DNA from: Methylovulum sp.
GTDB lineage: Bacteria; Pseudomonadota; Gammaproteobacteria; Methylococcales; Methylomonadaceae
Length of the DNA: 18,086 nt
Reading direction: 5' to 3'
NCBI GenBank assembly: GCA_016919605.1
Contig: JACXTQ010000090.1
Coordinates: 1-18,086 of the forward strand
Shown: piece by piece, positions 1-8,228 of the stretch
How the letters are laid out: each line of letters begins with the position of its first letter
Numbering within the stretch: the stretch's first letter is position 1
Made by a program: the position numbers and the translations under genes
The notes under the pieces: generated by a model
Database searches by the model: none
What the model saw: only the letters and a program-made list of their open reading frames with translations
Told to the model about the DNA's origin: nothing

Positions 1-47
1 CATTCTTAAAAAGGTTTGCCCGCTCTCAAAACATAAAGTAGGCATAA

Positions 48-3000
48 TCAAATGTTCGGGATGGAAGCCAGTGTTTTTAATGCATCTTCGTAGTCAAATA
101 AATTAATTTGGCGGCAAAAATCGGCATAGCGGCCACCTAACTTCTTCTGTAGAAAAGCAGCATGTTCCTGGCTTAAACGGGAAGCTTGGCTGTCATCTTC
201 GGTGAGCAGCTTTTTAAGATCCGTCAGTATTTGCATCGACTGTTCCGAACTTATAGGTGGCCTAGCCTCTTTGTCCTCCCTTGTTTCTTCGGGTAGGGTC
301 AAGATGGCTCCGACCAATTGCGCCAGTTCACTATCACATAATTGGGCCAAGTCCTTACATTCAAGCAACGGGGCATTTTGGCGTAAGGCCTTGCCTAGCT
401 GGGTTGCCAGTTCCGAAACACGGAAGGCTCCTAAGGTGGCGGCAACGCCTTTTAGATCATGGGCCAAATAATAGGCGGCCTGATTGTCGCCTTCGTCCAG
501 CCGGTTTAGGGCTTGCTGCATGTGGCCGCTATGGGAGTCGGCAAATAGTTGCAATAACTGTCGGTATTTTCCGACATCGCCTCTGACAACGGCCAAACCT
601 TGGGCTATTTCCAGACCACGAATATCGGGTAGTTGCGCGTCACTATCGGCATTTGTGATGGTTGCCGTCTCTTTCCCGCAGTTTGCCGGGGCTGGCACGA
701 CCGACCCTGTGAGCTGGATGTCTTGGTTGGGTGGTGATAACCAATGTAGCAGTGCCGCGTAGAGGACTTCAGGGATTACCGGTTTGGCGACGAAGTCATC
801 CATACCAGCGGCAAGGCAATTGTTTCGGTCTTCGTTAAAGGCATTGGCGGTCATGGCCAAAATCGGCAAGGTGGTATGGCCGGGCAGGTTGCGGATGGCT
901 TTGCTGGCCGCCAAGCCATCCATTTCCGGCATTTGCACATCCATCAGCACCAGATTGTAAGTGTTCGTGCGGACTTTTTCCACGGCGACCTTGCCATTTT
1001 CGGCAATATCTACGGCCATACCAACCCCATGCAATAATTCCAGCGCCACTTCGCGGTTAACCAGATTGTCTTCCGCCAGCAGTAAACGCGCACCCGCATG
1101 ATTTCGGCGTAATAAGGACTCGCTGTCTACTGGCTGGTAGTGCCGGACAATGGCGGGCATCATGCCGTGACCACGTTGCAATCGGACGGTAAACCAGAAG
1201 GTGCTGCCTTGGCCTAAGACGCTTTCCATGCCCGCCTCGCCGCCCATGATGGTCGCCAAATTGCGGGTGATGGACAGCCCCAAACCGGTACCGCCGTATT
1301 CTCGGCTGGTTGACACGTCGGCTTGGCTGAAAGCTGTAAACAGTAGGTGCTGGTCTTTTTCCGCAATGCCGATGCCGGTGTCTTGGACTTCAAAGCGCAC
1401 CAACAAACCCACGTCTGTATCCTCAATCAGTTTGGCCCGCAACCAAATAGAGCCGCGCTCGGTGAATTTGACGGCATTGCCGGCATAATTCAGCAAGGCT
1501 TGGCGCAGCCGGGTCAAATCGCCGCGCAACCACTGTGGCACATCTCCGGCATCCACTTCAATAGCCAAGCCTTTGCTTCGGGCTTGGCCAGCGATTAATG
1601 AGCGGATAGGGTCAAGTACGGCAGCAAGGGCGAAGTCGATATGTTCCAATTCTAAATGACCGGCCTCGATTTTCGACAAATCAAGAATGTCATTAATAAT
1701 CGCCAGCAGGTGTTGGGCGGCGGCATCGATTTTATCCAAGCGATTGGCCTGTTCTAATGTGAGTGTGCTTTGGCCCAGAAGATAGGTCAGCCCAATAATG
1801 GCATTCATTGGGGTGCGGATTTCATGGCTCATGTTTGCCAGAAACGCAGTTTTGGCCTGATTGGCGGCATCTGCCAAAGCCCGTGTGTGTTCCAGTTCGG
1901 CAGTCCGTTCCGCCACCCTGTCTTCCAATTGATGGCGGTATTGTTTCAGTTCCGCGTCCAGACGTTTTTTTTCGGTGATGTCCTCTTTTATTGCAACAAA
2001 GTGGCTGATACCCCCATCCGGCTGGAGGAGCGGAACGATGATGGCAATCTCTATATATTCGCTGCCATCCTTGCGGCGGTTGTAAAGCTCCCCGCGCCAC
2101 GTCTGGCCTTGGATAATGGCATTCCAGAGCGCCATAAAATTTTTTGGCGGGGTGTTACCGGAGTTTAGGATACGCGGGTTCTGGCCGATAAGTTCTTCAC
2201 GGCTGTAACCGCTATTATGCACGAAGGCTTCATTGACATATTCAATCTGGGCGTTCAAGTTGGTGATGACGATGCTCTCCGGGCTTTGTTCTACCACCAA
2301 GGCCAGCTTGCTCAGTTGCTCCTCGGCTTGCTTACGTTCGCTAATGTCGGTGACCAGCGCGGCAAATTGTCCAGGCTCGGCTTGGTAGGCGGTGATGTCA
2401 TACCAGCGGCCTAGGCCTTGCGCATAGGATTCAATGTGCCGAGTATCGCCACTGAGGGCCACCTCGCCAAAAAAGCTGATCCAATCGGTGGTGTCATTGG
2501 TCATTTTGGGATAAACTTCGCTCACCCGTTTGCCGATGATGGCTTTCAGGTTGAAGCCCGTGAACCGCCGGTAGGCTTCATTGGGGATAAGAAACACATA
2601 ATCGACCGGCTGGCCGTTTGCATCGGTGATGATTTCGTGCAACGCAAACCCGGTTTGCATGTTTTCAAAGAGCAGGCGGAAACGCCTTTCGGATTGCCAC
2701 ACCGCCGCTTCGGCTGCTTTGCGGACGGTAATGTCCCGCGAAGAGTTGAACAACAGTGGCTTGCCATCAAGTTCGAGCGGAAAACTGCTGATTTCCACAT
2801 CAAAAACACTGCCATCCTTGCGCCGATGGAGGCTCTCAAATAAGTTACGGCTTGGCTGGCCGAATTGTTGTTTGAGCTTGCAGACAAGTTCAGCCTTCGT
2901 AAATTTGGCATCCCATCCCGACACATTCACGCCCTGCATTTCCTCGCGGCAGTAGCCTAACATCACGTAAAAAGAATCGCTGGCTTCGATGAGGTTGCCG

Positions 3001-4754
3001 TCCTTGTCAAGGATATGGATGCCGTCGCTGGCAGTGCGCAAAAACATCTGATAACGCTCGTTTTCCCTTTGTAAGGCGATGGCGGCTTGTTTGCGTTCAG
3101 TGATATCCTGCACCGTGCCGATAAGGGCCAGACACTGGCCGGTCTCGTCAAATTCTGGATTACCTCGACTTTCCAGCCAATACACCTCATCATCCACGAT
3201 AATCCGGTGTTCGATGAGGAATGGTTCACCCTTTAGCGCATTCTGGTAAGCCGCATTAACTGGCGTGCGGTCATCTGGGTACACGAAATCGAGAAACAGT
3301 TGGTGATTGATCGGAATGTCAGGGTGGATGCCGAAAATATGGTAAGTTTCGGTAGACCAAACCAAGCTGCCGCCGCATTTTATGTCCAATTGCCAACTGC
3401 CAATTTTTGCCACGGATTGGGCATGTTTGAGGTTAGCTTCGCTTTGCTTGAGTTCGGCTTCTGAGAGGCTATAGCTAATGGCAATACTGGCCAATGAAGC
3501 GCCTGATTGGAGGGTGGCCAATTCTTCGGCTAATGGGCTGCGGGGAGTTGTATAATAAAGCGCGAAAGTTCCGAGTACCCGCTCATATTTGCTAATGATT
3601 GGTACCGACCAACACGCATGCAACCCATAGGCCAATGCCCGCTCTTTATAATCCACCCAAAGCGGGTCGCTGGAAATGTCGGTCACAATGGTGGTTTGCC
3701 TGGTGTAAGCCGCTGTACCGCATGAACCGGCCTTGCTACCAATTTCCACCCCGTCAATGGCTTGGCAATAGGCGGCCGGTAAACTGGGGGCGGCACCGTG
3801 CCGAAGCCACCGGCCATCCTTGCCCAGTAATAACACCGAGCAGAGCATCCCCGGAAACAAGGCTTCGTAGCCTTTGGCCAGATGCGCCAATATTTCGGTT
3901 AGAGGCTCCCCAGCGGTCAGCATTTGCAGCATACGCCGTTCAACTTCATGTTGCATTTGTGTATGTCTGAGCAGGGTGATGTCGCGGGAAATGGCCAATA
4001 ACTGCGTCACTTTACCATCGGGGTCAAACATCGGTGCAGCATGGGTTTCTAGCCAGCGACGAGTGCCTTTTAGGCCTTTGATTTCAAATTCAAGCGTTCC
4101 GCTCCCACCCCCCATCACACGTTGGTGCAATGCGCTAAAAGTGCTCTGATACCTAGGCAATATGAAAGCTAAGAGAGATTGCCCCTGTGCCTCTTCCAAG
4201 GAATTGGCTTCCAGCATGGCAAGGCCTGCGGCGTTCATTTCCAGCAATTTGCCATTACTGTCGGTAACTTTTATGCATTCCGGCTCTGTTTCGATGATCG
4301 TCCTCAGGTAATGTTCCCGCTCCCGTAGGGCAGTTTCTTCCCGTTTACGCTGGCTGATGTCCATCGTGATGCCGGCCAACAATGCCGGTTGCCCGTTTGG
4401 GTGGCGCTCGATTACCCGACCACGGCTTTGCAGCCAAAGCCATTGGCCTGTTTTGCCATAGTCAACCCGATATTCAACATCAATCATGGCCTGTCCAGGT
4501 TGTAAGGCTTGTTGATAGTTGCCTATCACGCTGGCGCGGTCATCAGGATGCACATAAGCTATCCATGCCGCCAGGCTGCTATGCTGGATGCCTGCGTTTT
4601 CTGGTTGCGGCCATTGCAAGCGCCGGTTGTCATGGCAAAGTTGTTGGTGAAGGGGGTCAATTTCCCAAAATCCAAGCCCGGCGGCTTCGGCGGCCAACTG
4701 TAAGCGTTGTCCGGCAATCCGTCTATCATCCGGCAGTTTGTTTTTCTCAAACAA
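48..4754 (-). CDS. Hybrid sensor histidine kinase with six PAS domains, GAF, receiver and HPt
   Basis: A 1568-residue hybrid sensor kinase that should autophosphorylate and pass phosphate His-Asp-His. Approximate order: PAS (18-140), PAS (150-265), GAF (277-435), PAS (445-560), PAS (570-690), PAS (693-815), PAS (820-930), a coiled linker, HisKA, HATPase (1077-1195), receiver (1220-1335) and HPt (1385-1465). Phospho-sites are H977 in SHEIRTP, D1272 in LVLMDVQMPEMDG and H1432 in LAHDLKG. The ATPase has the N-box (NAVKF) and G-boxes (DTGIGIA, GGTGLGL). Most PAS units end in the PAC-like DITERK type motif. I see no membrane segments or signal peptide, so it is probably cytosolic and senses small ligands, redox or oxygen. 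The start is TTG, preceded by AAAGGA seven nucleotides upstream; no nearby in-frame ATG fits. No response regulator is visible beside it, although an ATG lies at the window edge (minus strand, positions 3-1). The output partner is unknown. Confidence 0.95.
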   Translation of the reverse strand: MFEKNKLPDDRRIAGQRLQLAAEAAGLGFWEIDPLHQQLCHDNRRLQWPQPENAGIQHSSLAAWIAYVHPDDRASVIGNYQQALQPGQAMIDVEYRVDYGKTGQWLWLQSRGRVIERHPNGQPALLAGITMDISQRKREETALREREHYLRTIIETEPECIKVTDSNGKLLEMNAAGLAMLEANSLEEAQGQSLLAFILPRYQSTFSALHQRVMGGGSGTLEFEIKGLKGTRRWLETHAAPMFDPDGKVTQLLAISRDITLLRHTQMQHEVERRMLQMLTAGEPLTEILAHLAKGYEALFPGMLCSVLLLGKDGRWLRHGAAPSLPAAYCQAIDGVEIGSKAGSCGTAAYTRQTTIVTDISSDPLWVDYKERALAYGLHACWSVPIISKYERVLGTFALYYTTPRSPLAEELATLQSGASLASIAISYSLSEAELKQSEANLKHAQSVAKIGSWQLDIKCGGSLVWSTETYHIFGIHPDIPINHQLFLDFVYPDDRTPVNAAYQNALKGEPFLIEHRIIVDDEVYWLESRGNPEFDETGQCLALIGTVQDITERKQAAIALQRENERYQMFLRTASDGIHILDKDGNLIEASDSFYVMLGYCREEMQGVNVSGWDAKFTKAELVCKLKQQFGQPSRNLFESLHRRKDGSVFDVEISSFPLELDGKPLLFNSSRDITVRKAAEAAVWQSERRFRLLFENMQTGFALHEIITDANGQPVDYVFLIPNEAYRRFTGFNLKAIIGKRVSEVYPKMTNDTTDWISFFGEVALSGDTRHIESYAQGLGRWYDITAYQAEPGQFAALVTDISERKQAEEQLSKLALVVEQSPESIVITNLNAQIEYVNEAFVHNSGYSREELIGQNPRILNSGNTPPKNFMALWNAIIQGQTWRGELYNRRKDGSEYIEIAIIVPLLQPDGGISHFVAIKEDITEKKRLDAELKQYRHQLEDRVAERTAELEHTRALADAANQAKTAFLANMSHEIRTPMNAIIGLTYLLGQSTLTLEQANRLDKIDAAAQHLLAIINDILDLSKIEAGHLELEHIDFALAAVLDPIRSLIAGQARSKGLAIEVDAGDVPQWLRGDLTRLRQALLNYAGNAVKFTERGSIWLRAKLIEDTDVGLLVRFEVQDTGIGIAEKDQHLLFTAFSQADVSTSREYGGTGLGLSITRNLATIMGGEAGMESVLGQGSTFWFTVRLQRGHGMMPAIVRHYQPVDSESLLRRNHAGARLLLAEDNLVNREVALELLHGVGMAVDIAENGKVAVEKVRTNTYNLVLMDVQMPEMDGLAASKAIRNLPGHTTLPILAMTANAFNEDRNNCLAAGMDDFVAKPVIPEVLYAALLHWLSPPNQDIQLTGSVVPAPANCGKETATITNADSDAQLPDIRGLEIAQGLAVVRGDVGKYRQLLQLFADSHSGHMQQALNRLDEGDNQAAYYLAHDLKGVAATLGAFRVSELATQLGKALRQNAPLLECKDLAQLCDSELAQLVGAILTLPEETREDKEARPPISSEQSMQILTDLKKLLTEDDSQASRLSQEHAAFLQKKLGGRYADFCRQINLFDYEDALKTLASIPNI

Positions 4755-5145
4755 TGGCTTATCCTTTATAAAGAAAGGCGGGGGTTGGGTTGTTTTAACG
4801 TAACATAATCATTTTATTTATGTTTTTTGTGAAAAAACCGATTCTGACGCTTGTAAAAAAACAAGTTTCCAACAGACACGGAAAGAGGGTGGGTTGGAGC
4901 AAGTTTTCACTAACAATAGGTTTCTCCCTATTCTGTTTACCTTACTGTTTAAACACATCTATCTCGGACAAGTTCGCCAAATTTTAGCAACTTTTGTGGC
5001 AATTGCTTAACTTGTTTCATTACCAACAATATAACACCAAAAAATAATGCATCAGCTTAATTTCCGGTTATGATTAGTCTTTTAAACATTAGATGTCGGC
5101 AACGTTTCCGGCTTACGGATTCTTTAAGGGTAAAGGTAAATAATA
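4755..5145. other. Intergenic region between divergent sensor kinase and plsY
   Basis: This 391-bp AT-rich gap separates two divergent genes and holds no convincing ORF. It has a perfect 7-bp T/A-rich inverted repeat (GTTTTTT, GTG loop, AAAAAAC, 4822-4838) and a weaker CTTGT/ACAAG repeat with a six-A loop (4850-4865). Neither is GC-rich enough to call a terminator. A weak plus-strand promoter for plsY may be TTGCTT (5003-5008) with CAATAT (5027-5032), spaced 18. No clear sigma70 promoter is visible for the kinase. Confidence 0.5.
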
Positions 5146-5718
5146 ATGGTGGAATGGTTGCTGGTGCCGCTGTCCTATGTGATAGGTTCTGTGTGTAGTG
5201 CGATTGTGGTGTGTCAATTGATGGGTCTGCCTGACCCGCGTGATCAGGGGTCAGGCAATCCCGGAGCGACTAATGTGATGCGCTTTGGCGGCAAGAAAGC
5301 GGCAGGGATTACTTTGCTGGGCGATTTGCTGAAAGGTTTGTTGCCCGTTTATGTCGGAAAATTATTAGGCGTGCCTATGGAATTGCTGGCTATTATCGGT
5401 TTGGCGGCGTTTATGGGGCATTTGTATCCGGTATTTTTCGGCTTTAAAGGCGGTAAAGGGGTGGCCACTTCGGTCGGGGTGCTGCTGGGGTTTTCTTGGG
5501 TGTTAGGCGGGGCGGTCATAGCCACGTGGCTGTTGATTTACAAAATCGGTAAGATTTCTTCGCTGTCGGCATTGATTGCCTCAGTATTGTCACCACTGTA
5601 TGCGTGGTTTATTGTCGGTGACATCAATATCACCATCGCCTCGGCGGTGATGATGATATTTTTGCTCTGGCGACATAAGACCAATATTGAACGCTTGCTG
5701 GCGGGTGAAGAAACTTAA
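5146..5718 (+). CDS. plsY: Glycerol-3-phosphate acyltransferase PlsY
   Basis: An integral inner-membrane enzyme that transfers the acyl group from acyl-phosphate to position 1 of glycerol-3-phosphate, the first committed step of phospholipid synthesis in the PlsX/PlsY route. The 190-residue length is normal for the family. All three conserved cytoplasmic motifs are visible: GSGNPGATN with the nearby RFGGKKAA stretch (about 36-53), GHLYPVFFGFKGGKGVAT (about 91-108) and LLWRHKTNIERLLAGEE at the C terminus. Hydrophobic segments between them fit a five-span topology. The start is ATG with AAAGGT about nine nucleotides upstream. The gene stands alone and converges on the NlpC/P60 gene, with only 13 bp between stops. 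The tsaD and folB genes often found near plsY are not in view. Confidence 0.96.
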   Translation: MVEWLLVPLSYVIGSVCSAIVVCQLMGLPDPRDQGSGNPGATNVMRFGGKKAAGITLLGDLLKGLLPVYVGKLLGVPMELLAIIGLAAFMGHLYPVFFGFKGGKGVATSVGVLLGFSWVLGGAVIATWLLIYKIGKISSLSALIASVLSPLYAWFIVGDINITIASAVMMIFLLWRHKTNIERLLAGEET

Positions 5719-5731
5719 AGCGCCCTCCGGC

Positions 5732-6241
5732 TCAATTGGCGGCCCGATGTAAAGAAGGCCGCCGTACACCCATAAAGCGTTTTTGCCAATAATGGTTTTT
5801 CAGGTTGGAGACCATGACCTTTCCGGTCTGTTGGCTGGGTGCATGGATAAATTGGCTGTCAGCAATATAAATGCCCACATGCGAAAAAGGCTTGCCATCG
5901 GTATTGAAAAACACCAAATCGCCAGATTGGACGGCTTGTTTAGAAATGGGCGGCAAGGCTGCCGCCATCTGGCGTGTGGTACGAGGCAGTAAAATGCCTT
6001 GCCGCCGATAAACATGGCGGACAAAGCCGCTGCAATCAAAACCTTCTTCGGGTGATTCCTTGCCATAGCGGTACGGTGCGCCTTGCAAGCTTAAGGCGTA
6101 GTTGGCGGCAGGATGGCGGGTGGCCGCACTAGTTTGGGATAAGGGGGGATTTTCCGGTGTGCTGGCGCAACCTGCCAGCACCACCAGAATGGCTAAAGTG
6201 GACAGGCGTAAGCATGACAACGCTAGTGTGTGGATATCCAT
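5732..6241 (-). CDS. NlpC/P60 family cysteine peptidase lipoprotein
   Basis: A predicted outer-membrane lipoprotein with an NlpC/P60 domain, a family that cuts peptide cross-links or stem peptides in peptidoglycan. Starting from this ATG it has 169 residues. The signal peptide ends in the lipobox LAGC with the lipidated Cys at 25. The catalytic triad is visible as C70 in GFDCSGFV, H121 in FSHVGIY and H133 in FIHAPS. Size and order resemble the Spr/MepS-like single-domain enzymes. A TTG two codons upstream (6247) is an alternative start; neither has a clear Shine-Dalgarno sequence. The gene starts about 35 bp after the stop of the upstream NUDIX gene, so the two are probably co-transcribed. 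Near its 3' end is a perfect 7-bp inverted repeat, GGCGGCC/GGCCGCC (5738-5763). Confidence 0.92.
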   Translation of the reverse strand: MDIHTLALSCLRLSTLAILVVLAGCASTPENPPLSQTSAATRHPAANYALSLQGAPYRYGKESPEEGFDCSGFVRHVYRRQGILLPRTTRQMAAALPPISKQAVQSGDLVFFNTDGKPFSHVGIYIADSQFIHAPSQQTGKVMVSNLKNHYWQKRFMGVRRPSLHRAAN

Positions 6242-6278
6242 TGGCAATGTGAAATAGGGGTAATGCCCAGAGGGAGGG

Positions 6279-6884
6279 TTACTGTGTGGCCCCCCAGCGT
6301 CGTCTAAGTTCTGTCCGATTTAAGGCCAGCCATTGGATGGCGATAATCGGGATGGCCGAATCTAGCTCGCGTGTTTCCAGCATGTGATAGGCATCGGCAA
6401 AGCTTACGACCCGTACCATAATGTCTTCATGCTCATCCGCCAAGCCATGAATGCCACCGACAGCCGTACAGTCCACCTTGCCGCAGAACAAGGTCAACCG
6501 TTCCGCCGTGCCACCGGGTGATGTATAAAATTGGCTGATTTCCAGCAATTCTTCAATCGTGCAACCGGCTTCTTCTAAGGACTCGCGATAGGCGACTTCG
6601 CTGGTGGTTTCGCCCTCTTCAATAGCACCGGCGACAATCTCGACCAACCAAGCATGGTCGGGCTGTGCTAAGGCACCGACCCGAAATTGCTCAATCAGCA
6701 CCACTTGATCGGTGTGGGGGTCATATAACAGCACCCCCACGCACTCCCCGCGCACAAACAGCTCACGGTCTAGCTCGGCACTCCAGCCCCCTGCATACAG
6801 GGTATGTTTAAGGCGGTATTTTTCCAGACGAAAAAAACCGTTATAAACAGTCTCCTTGCTTAAGATACTAAAGGCTTTGGTCAT
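6279..6884 (-). CDS. nudF: NUDIX ADP-ribose pyrophosphatase (NudF/TrgB type)
   Basis: A cytosolic NUDIX hydrolase that should split ADP-ribose or related ADP-sugars into AMP and sugar phosphate. The Nudix box is complete at residues 86-108: G86, then E92, then RE (100-101) and EE (104-105) before AG (106-107), matching GX5EX7REUXEEXGU. The N-terminal half (FRLEKYRLKHTLYAGGWSAE) and the IEQFRVGA and EIVAGA segments are typical of the ADP-ribose pyrophosphatase subgroup. The 201-residue length is close to E. coli NudF. The ATG start has no strong Shine-Dalgarno sequence. It is the first gene of a likely pair with the NlpC/P60 lipoprotein and is divergent from the DUF2064 gene. The exact nucleotide-sugar substrate is inferred from family resemblance. 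Confidence 0.93.
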   Translation of the reverse strand: MTKAFSILSKETVYNGFFRLEKYRLKHTLYAGGWSAELDRELFVRGECVGVLLYDPHTDQVVLIEQFRVGALAQPDHAWLVEIVAGAIEEGETTSEVAYRESLEEAGCTIEELLEISQFYTSPGGTAERLTLFCGKVDCTAVGGIHGLADEHEDIMVRVVSFADAYHMLETRELDSAIPIIAIQWLALNRTELRRRWGATQ

Positions 6885-7060
6885 GATGTGCGGGAATAGG
6901 CGAATGTGGTGATCTTGATATTGTAGCGCGTTGTCAAAAACTGCGCTTTGTTTCTAAAAGAGAAGATACGCCCCATTGGCCAAAAATCTAATAAATCGTG
7001 GCTATCCGTCAGGATACTATTAAAATTTCACAGCTTTAATTGGCGGATTTTTGAGGAAAA

Positions 7061-7690
7061 ATGACTTATTTATATCCCGATTCAGTGTTGATGCTGTTTT
7101 GCAAAGCCCCTGTACCAGGCCAAGTAAAAACCCGTTTGATGGTGGCGTTAAGCGCAAATCAAGCCGCTGATGTCCATGCCCGCCTCAGTGTTCAAACATT
7201 GCATTTGGCGACACAACAACCGTTATGTGCCGTACAATTATGGTGTGCGCCAACACGGGAACATCCGTTTTTCCAGATGGCGGCGCGAGACTTTAATGTG
7301 GTTTTAAAAGTGCAGCAAGGTGGGGGGTTAGGTGAGAGGATGGGTAACGCGTTTAATGCCGCTTTGCAAGACTATGCCCACGCGCTGTTGATAGGTTGTG
7401 ATTGCCCGTCATTGACTGGTGCTGATTTGGAACACGCGTTGCTTGTCCTGCGCGGCGGTTATGATGGGGTTGTAGCTCCGACTGAAGACGGTGGTTATAG
7501 CCTGATCGGCTTAAATCAAGCTTGGGATGGCGTGTTTGCCGACACCCGTTGGAGTACACCGCAAGTGATGGCGCAAACCCGAAACAATATCGAGCGCCTA
7601 GGGCTTAGGTTTTACGAGTTGCCTATGCAATGGGATGTCGATACGCCCGCCGATTTGGCGAGATACCGTCTATTAAACGTGTCCGTTTAA
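7061..7690 (+). CDS. DUF2064/TIGR04282 family nucleotidyltransferase-like glycosyltransferase
   Basis: A 209-residue protein of the DUF2064 family (TIGR04282, called rSAM/selenodomain-associated transferase 1 or arsenosugar-type glycosyltransferase). The fold is GT-A, like nucleotidyltransferases. Visible motifs are FCKAPVPGQVKTRL (13-26), GLGERMGNAF (89-98), LIGCDCPSLT (110-119) with D114 and D116 in the metal-binding region, TEDGGYSLIGL (141-151) and WDVDTPADL (191-199). The start is strong: GAGGAA two nucleotides before a short A-run and ATG. Members often sit beside a TIGR04283 transferase and a radical SAM protein. Neither is seen here, so its pathway cannot be read from context. It converges on the small minus-strand unit. 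Confidence 0.9.
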   Translation: MTYLYPDSVLMLFCKAPVPGQVKTRLMVALSANQAADVHARLSVQTLHLATQQPLCAVQLWCAPTREHPFFQMAARDFNVVLKVQQGGGLGERMGNAFNAALQDYAHALLIGCDCPSLTGADLEHALLVLRGGYDGVVAPTEDGGYSLIGLNQAWDGVFADTRWSTPQVMAQTRNNIERLGLRFYELPMQWDVDTPADLARYRLLNVSV

Positions 7691-7706
7691 GGCTGAGGCA
7701 GTGTGA

Positions 7707-7735
7707 TGCAGAGCGGCAAAGGTCGCGGCTCTGCA
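7707..7735. terminator. Possible terminator hairpin between convergent genes
   Basis: Perfect 8-bp inverted repeat, TGCAGAGC (7707-7714) and GCTCTGCA (7728-7735), with a 13-nt loop. It lies between the stop of the DUF2064 gene (7690) and the stop of the small membrane protein (7758), where a bidirectional terminator would be expected. Only a short AGTTT follows on the plus strand, so intrinsic termination is uncertain. Confidence 0.4.
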
Positions 7736-7757
7736 AGTTTGGCTGAGGCCATTAGGA

Positions 7758-7865
7758 TTAGACATTACCAAAAAAGATGGTGAAAAACATAGCCGTCACC
7801 ACGATTAATCCGAAAATCCAAAATAATTTTAACTCATCAAACTGTTTTTTTACCCGTTTCATCAT
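7758..7865 (-). CDS. Small single-span membrane protein, unrecognised
   Basis: A 35-codon ORF with an unusually good ribosome site: GGGAGGT (7871-7877) lies five nucleotides before the first of two adjacent ATGs and eight before the second. The N terminus is basic (MKRVKKQ), followed by DELKLF and one continuous hydrophobic stretch of about 20 residues (WIFGLIVVTAMFFTIFFG), ending in GNV. This is the pattern of a small inner-membrane peptide with the N terminus inside. It follows the 94-aa gene on the same strand after about 60 bp, so the two are probably co-transcribed. I do not recognise the family. A short toxin-like peptide or a subunit of a membrane complex are both possible, and nothing in the sequence decides between them. 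Confidence 0.5.
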   Translation of the reverse strand: MMKRVKKQFDELKLFWIFGLIVVTAMFFTIFFGNV

Positions 7866-7926
7866 CAACTACCTCCCGTATCATTACCGTAAACGGAGGC
7901 GCTTTGACCGGATGATTTACAACCTT

Positions 7927-8211
7927 TTAGCCACCATCATCATTGTCTGGTGTCAATTCGGTGGGTATCGCCGCTTCATCATCCTGTATCAGTGCCGCCT
8001 GCTCCCCAATAGAAGGCTCATGACCACCATTAAGCAACAACGCTGTCAATGCGGCCAGTTTGTCTGCATTGACATGTCCTGCTTTATATTGGCGTTTTAA
8101 GAGCTTAACAAAGGGGTGCAAGAAGGGGTTTATTTTTAGCGTCGGTTGTGGCGGTTTTTTTTGTTCCGGTGGTAAGGCCTTGCGTCCCCGTTTGTCTTTT
8201 TTCTTAGTCAT
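7927..8211 (-). CDS. Small unrecognised charged protein (94 aa)
   Basis: A 94-residue protein I do not recognise. The N-terminal 25 residues are strongly basic and proline-rich (MTKKKDKRGRKALPPEQKKP). A central part (about 28-62) looks helical and amphipathic (NPFLHPFVKLLKRQY, ADKLAALTALLLNG). The C terminus is acidic (QDDEAA, TPDNDDGG). There are no cysteines and no membrane segment or signal peptide. The basic head could bind nucleic acid or an acidic partner, but that is a guess. The gene has its own good promoter immediately upstream. The Shine-Dalgarno sequence is weak (GAG before ATG at 8211). The 35-aa membrane peptide follows it. Confidence 0.6.
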   Translation of the reverse strand: MTKKKDKRGRKALPPEQKKPPQPTLKINPFLHPFVKLLKRQYKAGHVNADKLAALTALLLNGGHEPSIGEQAALIQDDEAAIPTELTPDNDDGG

Positions 8212-8228
8212 AAATAGCTCGTTTATTA

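Noticed and set aside
202..4771. Many long plus-strand frames opposite the sensor kinase
   Set aside because: All are shadows of the kinase gene, which has continuous recognisable domains over the full length.
5738..5763. GGCGGCC/GGCCGCC inverted repeat between plsY and the NlpC/P60 gene as a terminator
   Set aside because: It lies within the last NlpC/P60 codons, the loop is 12 nt and no T-run follows on either strand; kept only as a remark in that gene's entry.
6888..6960. TTGACA and TACAAT on the minus strand as the nudF promoter
   Set aside because: Only six bases separate the two hexamers, so they cannot be the two halves of one sigma70 promoter.
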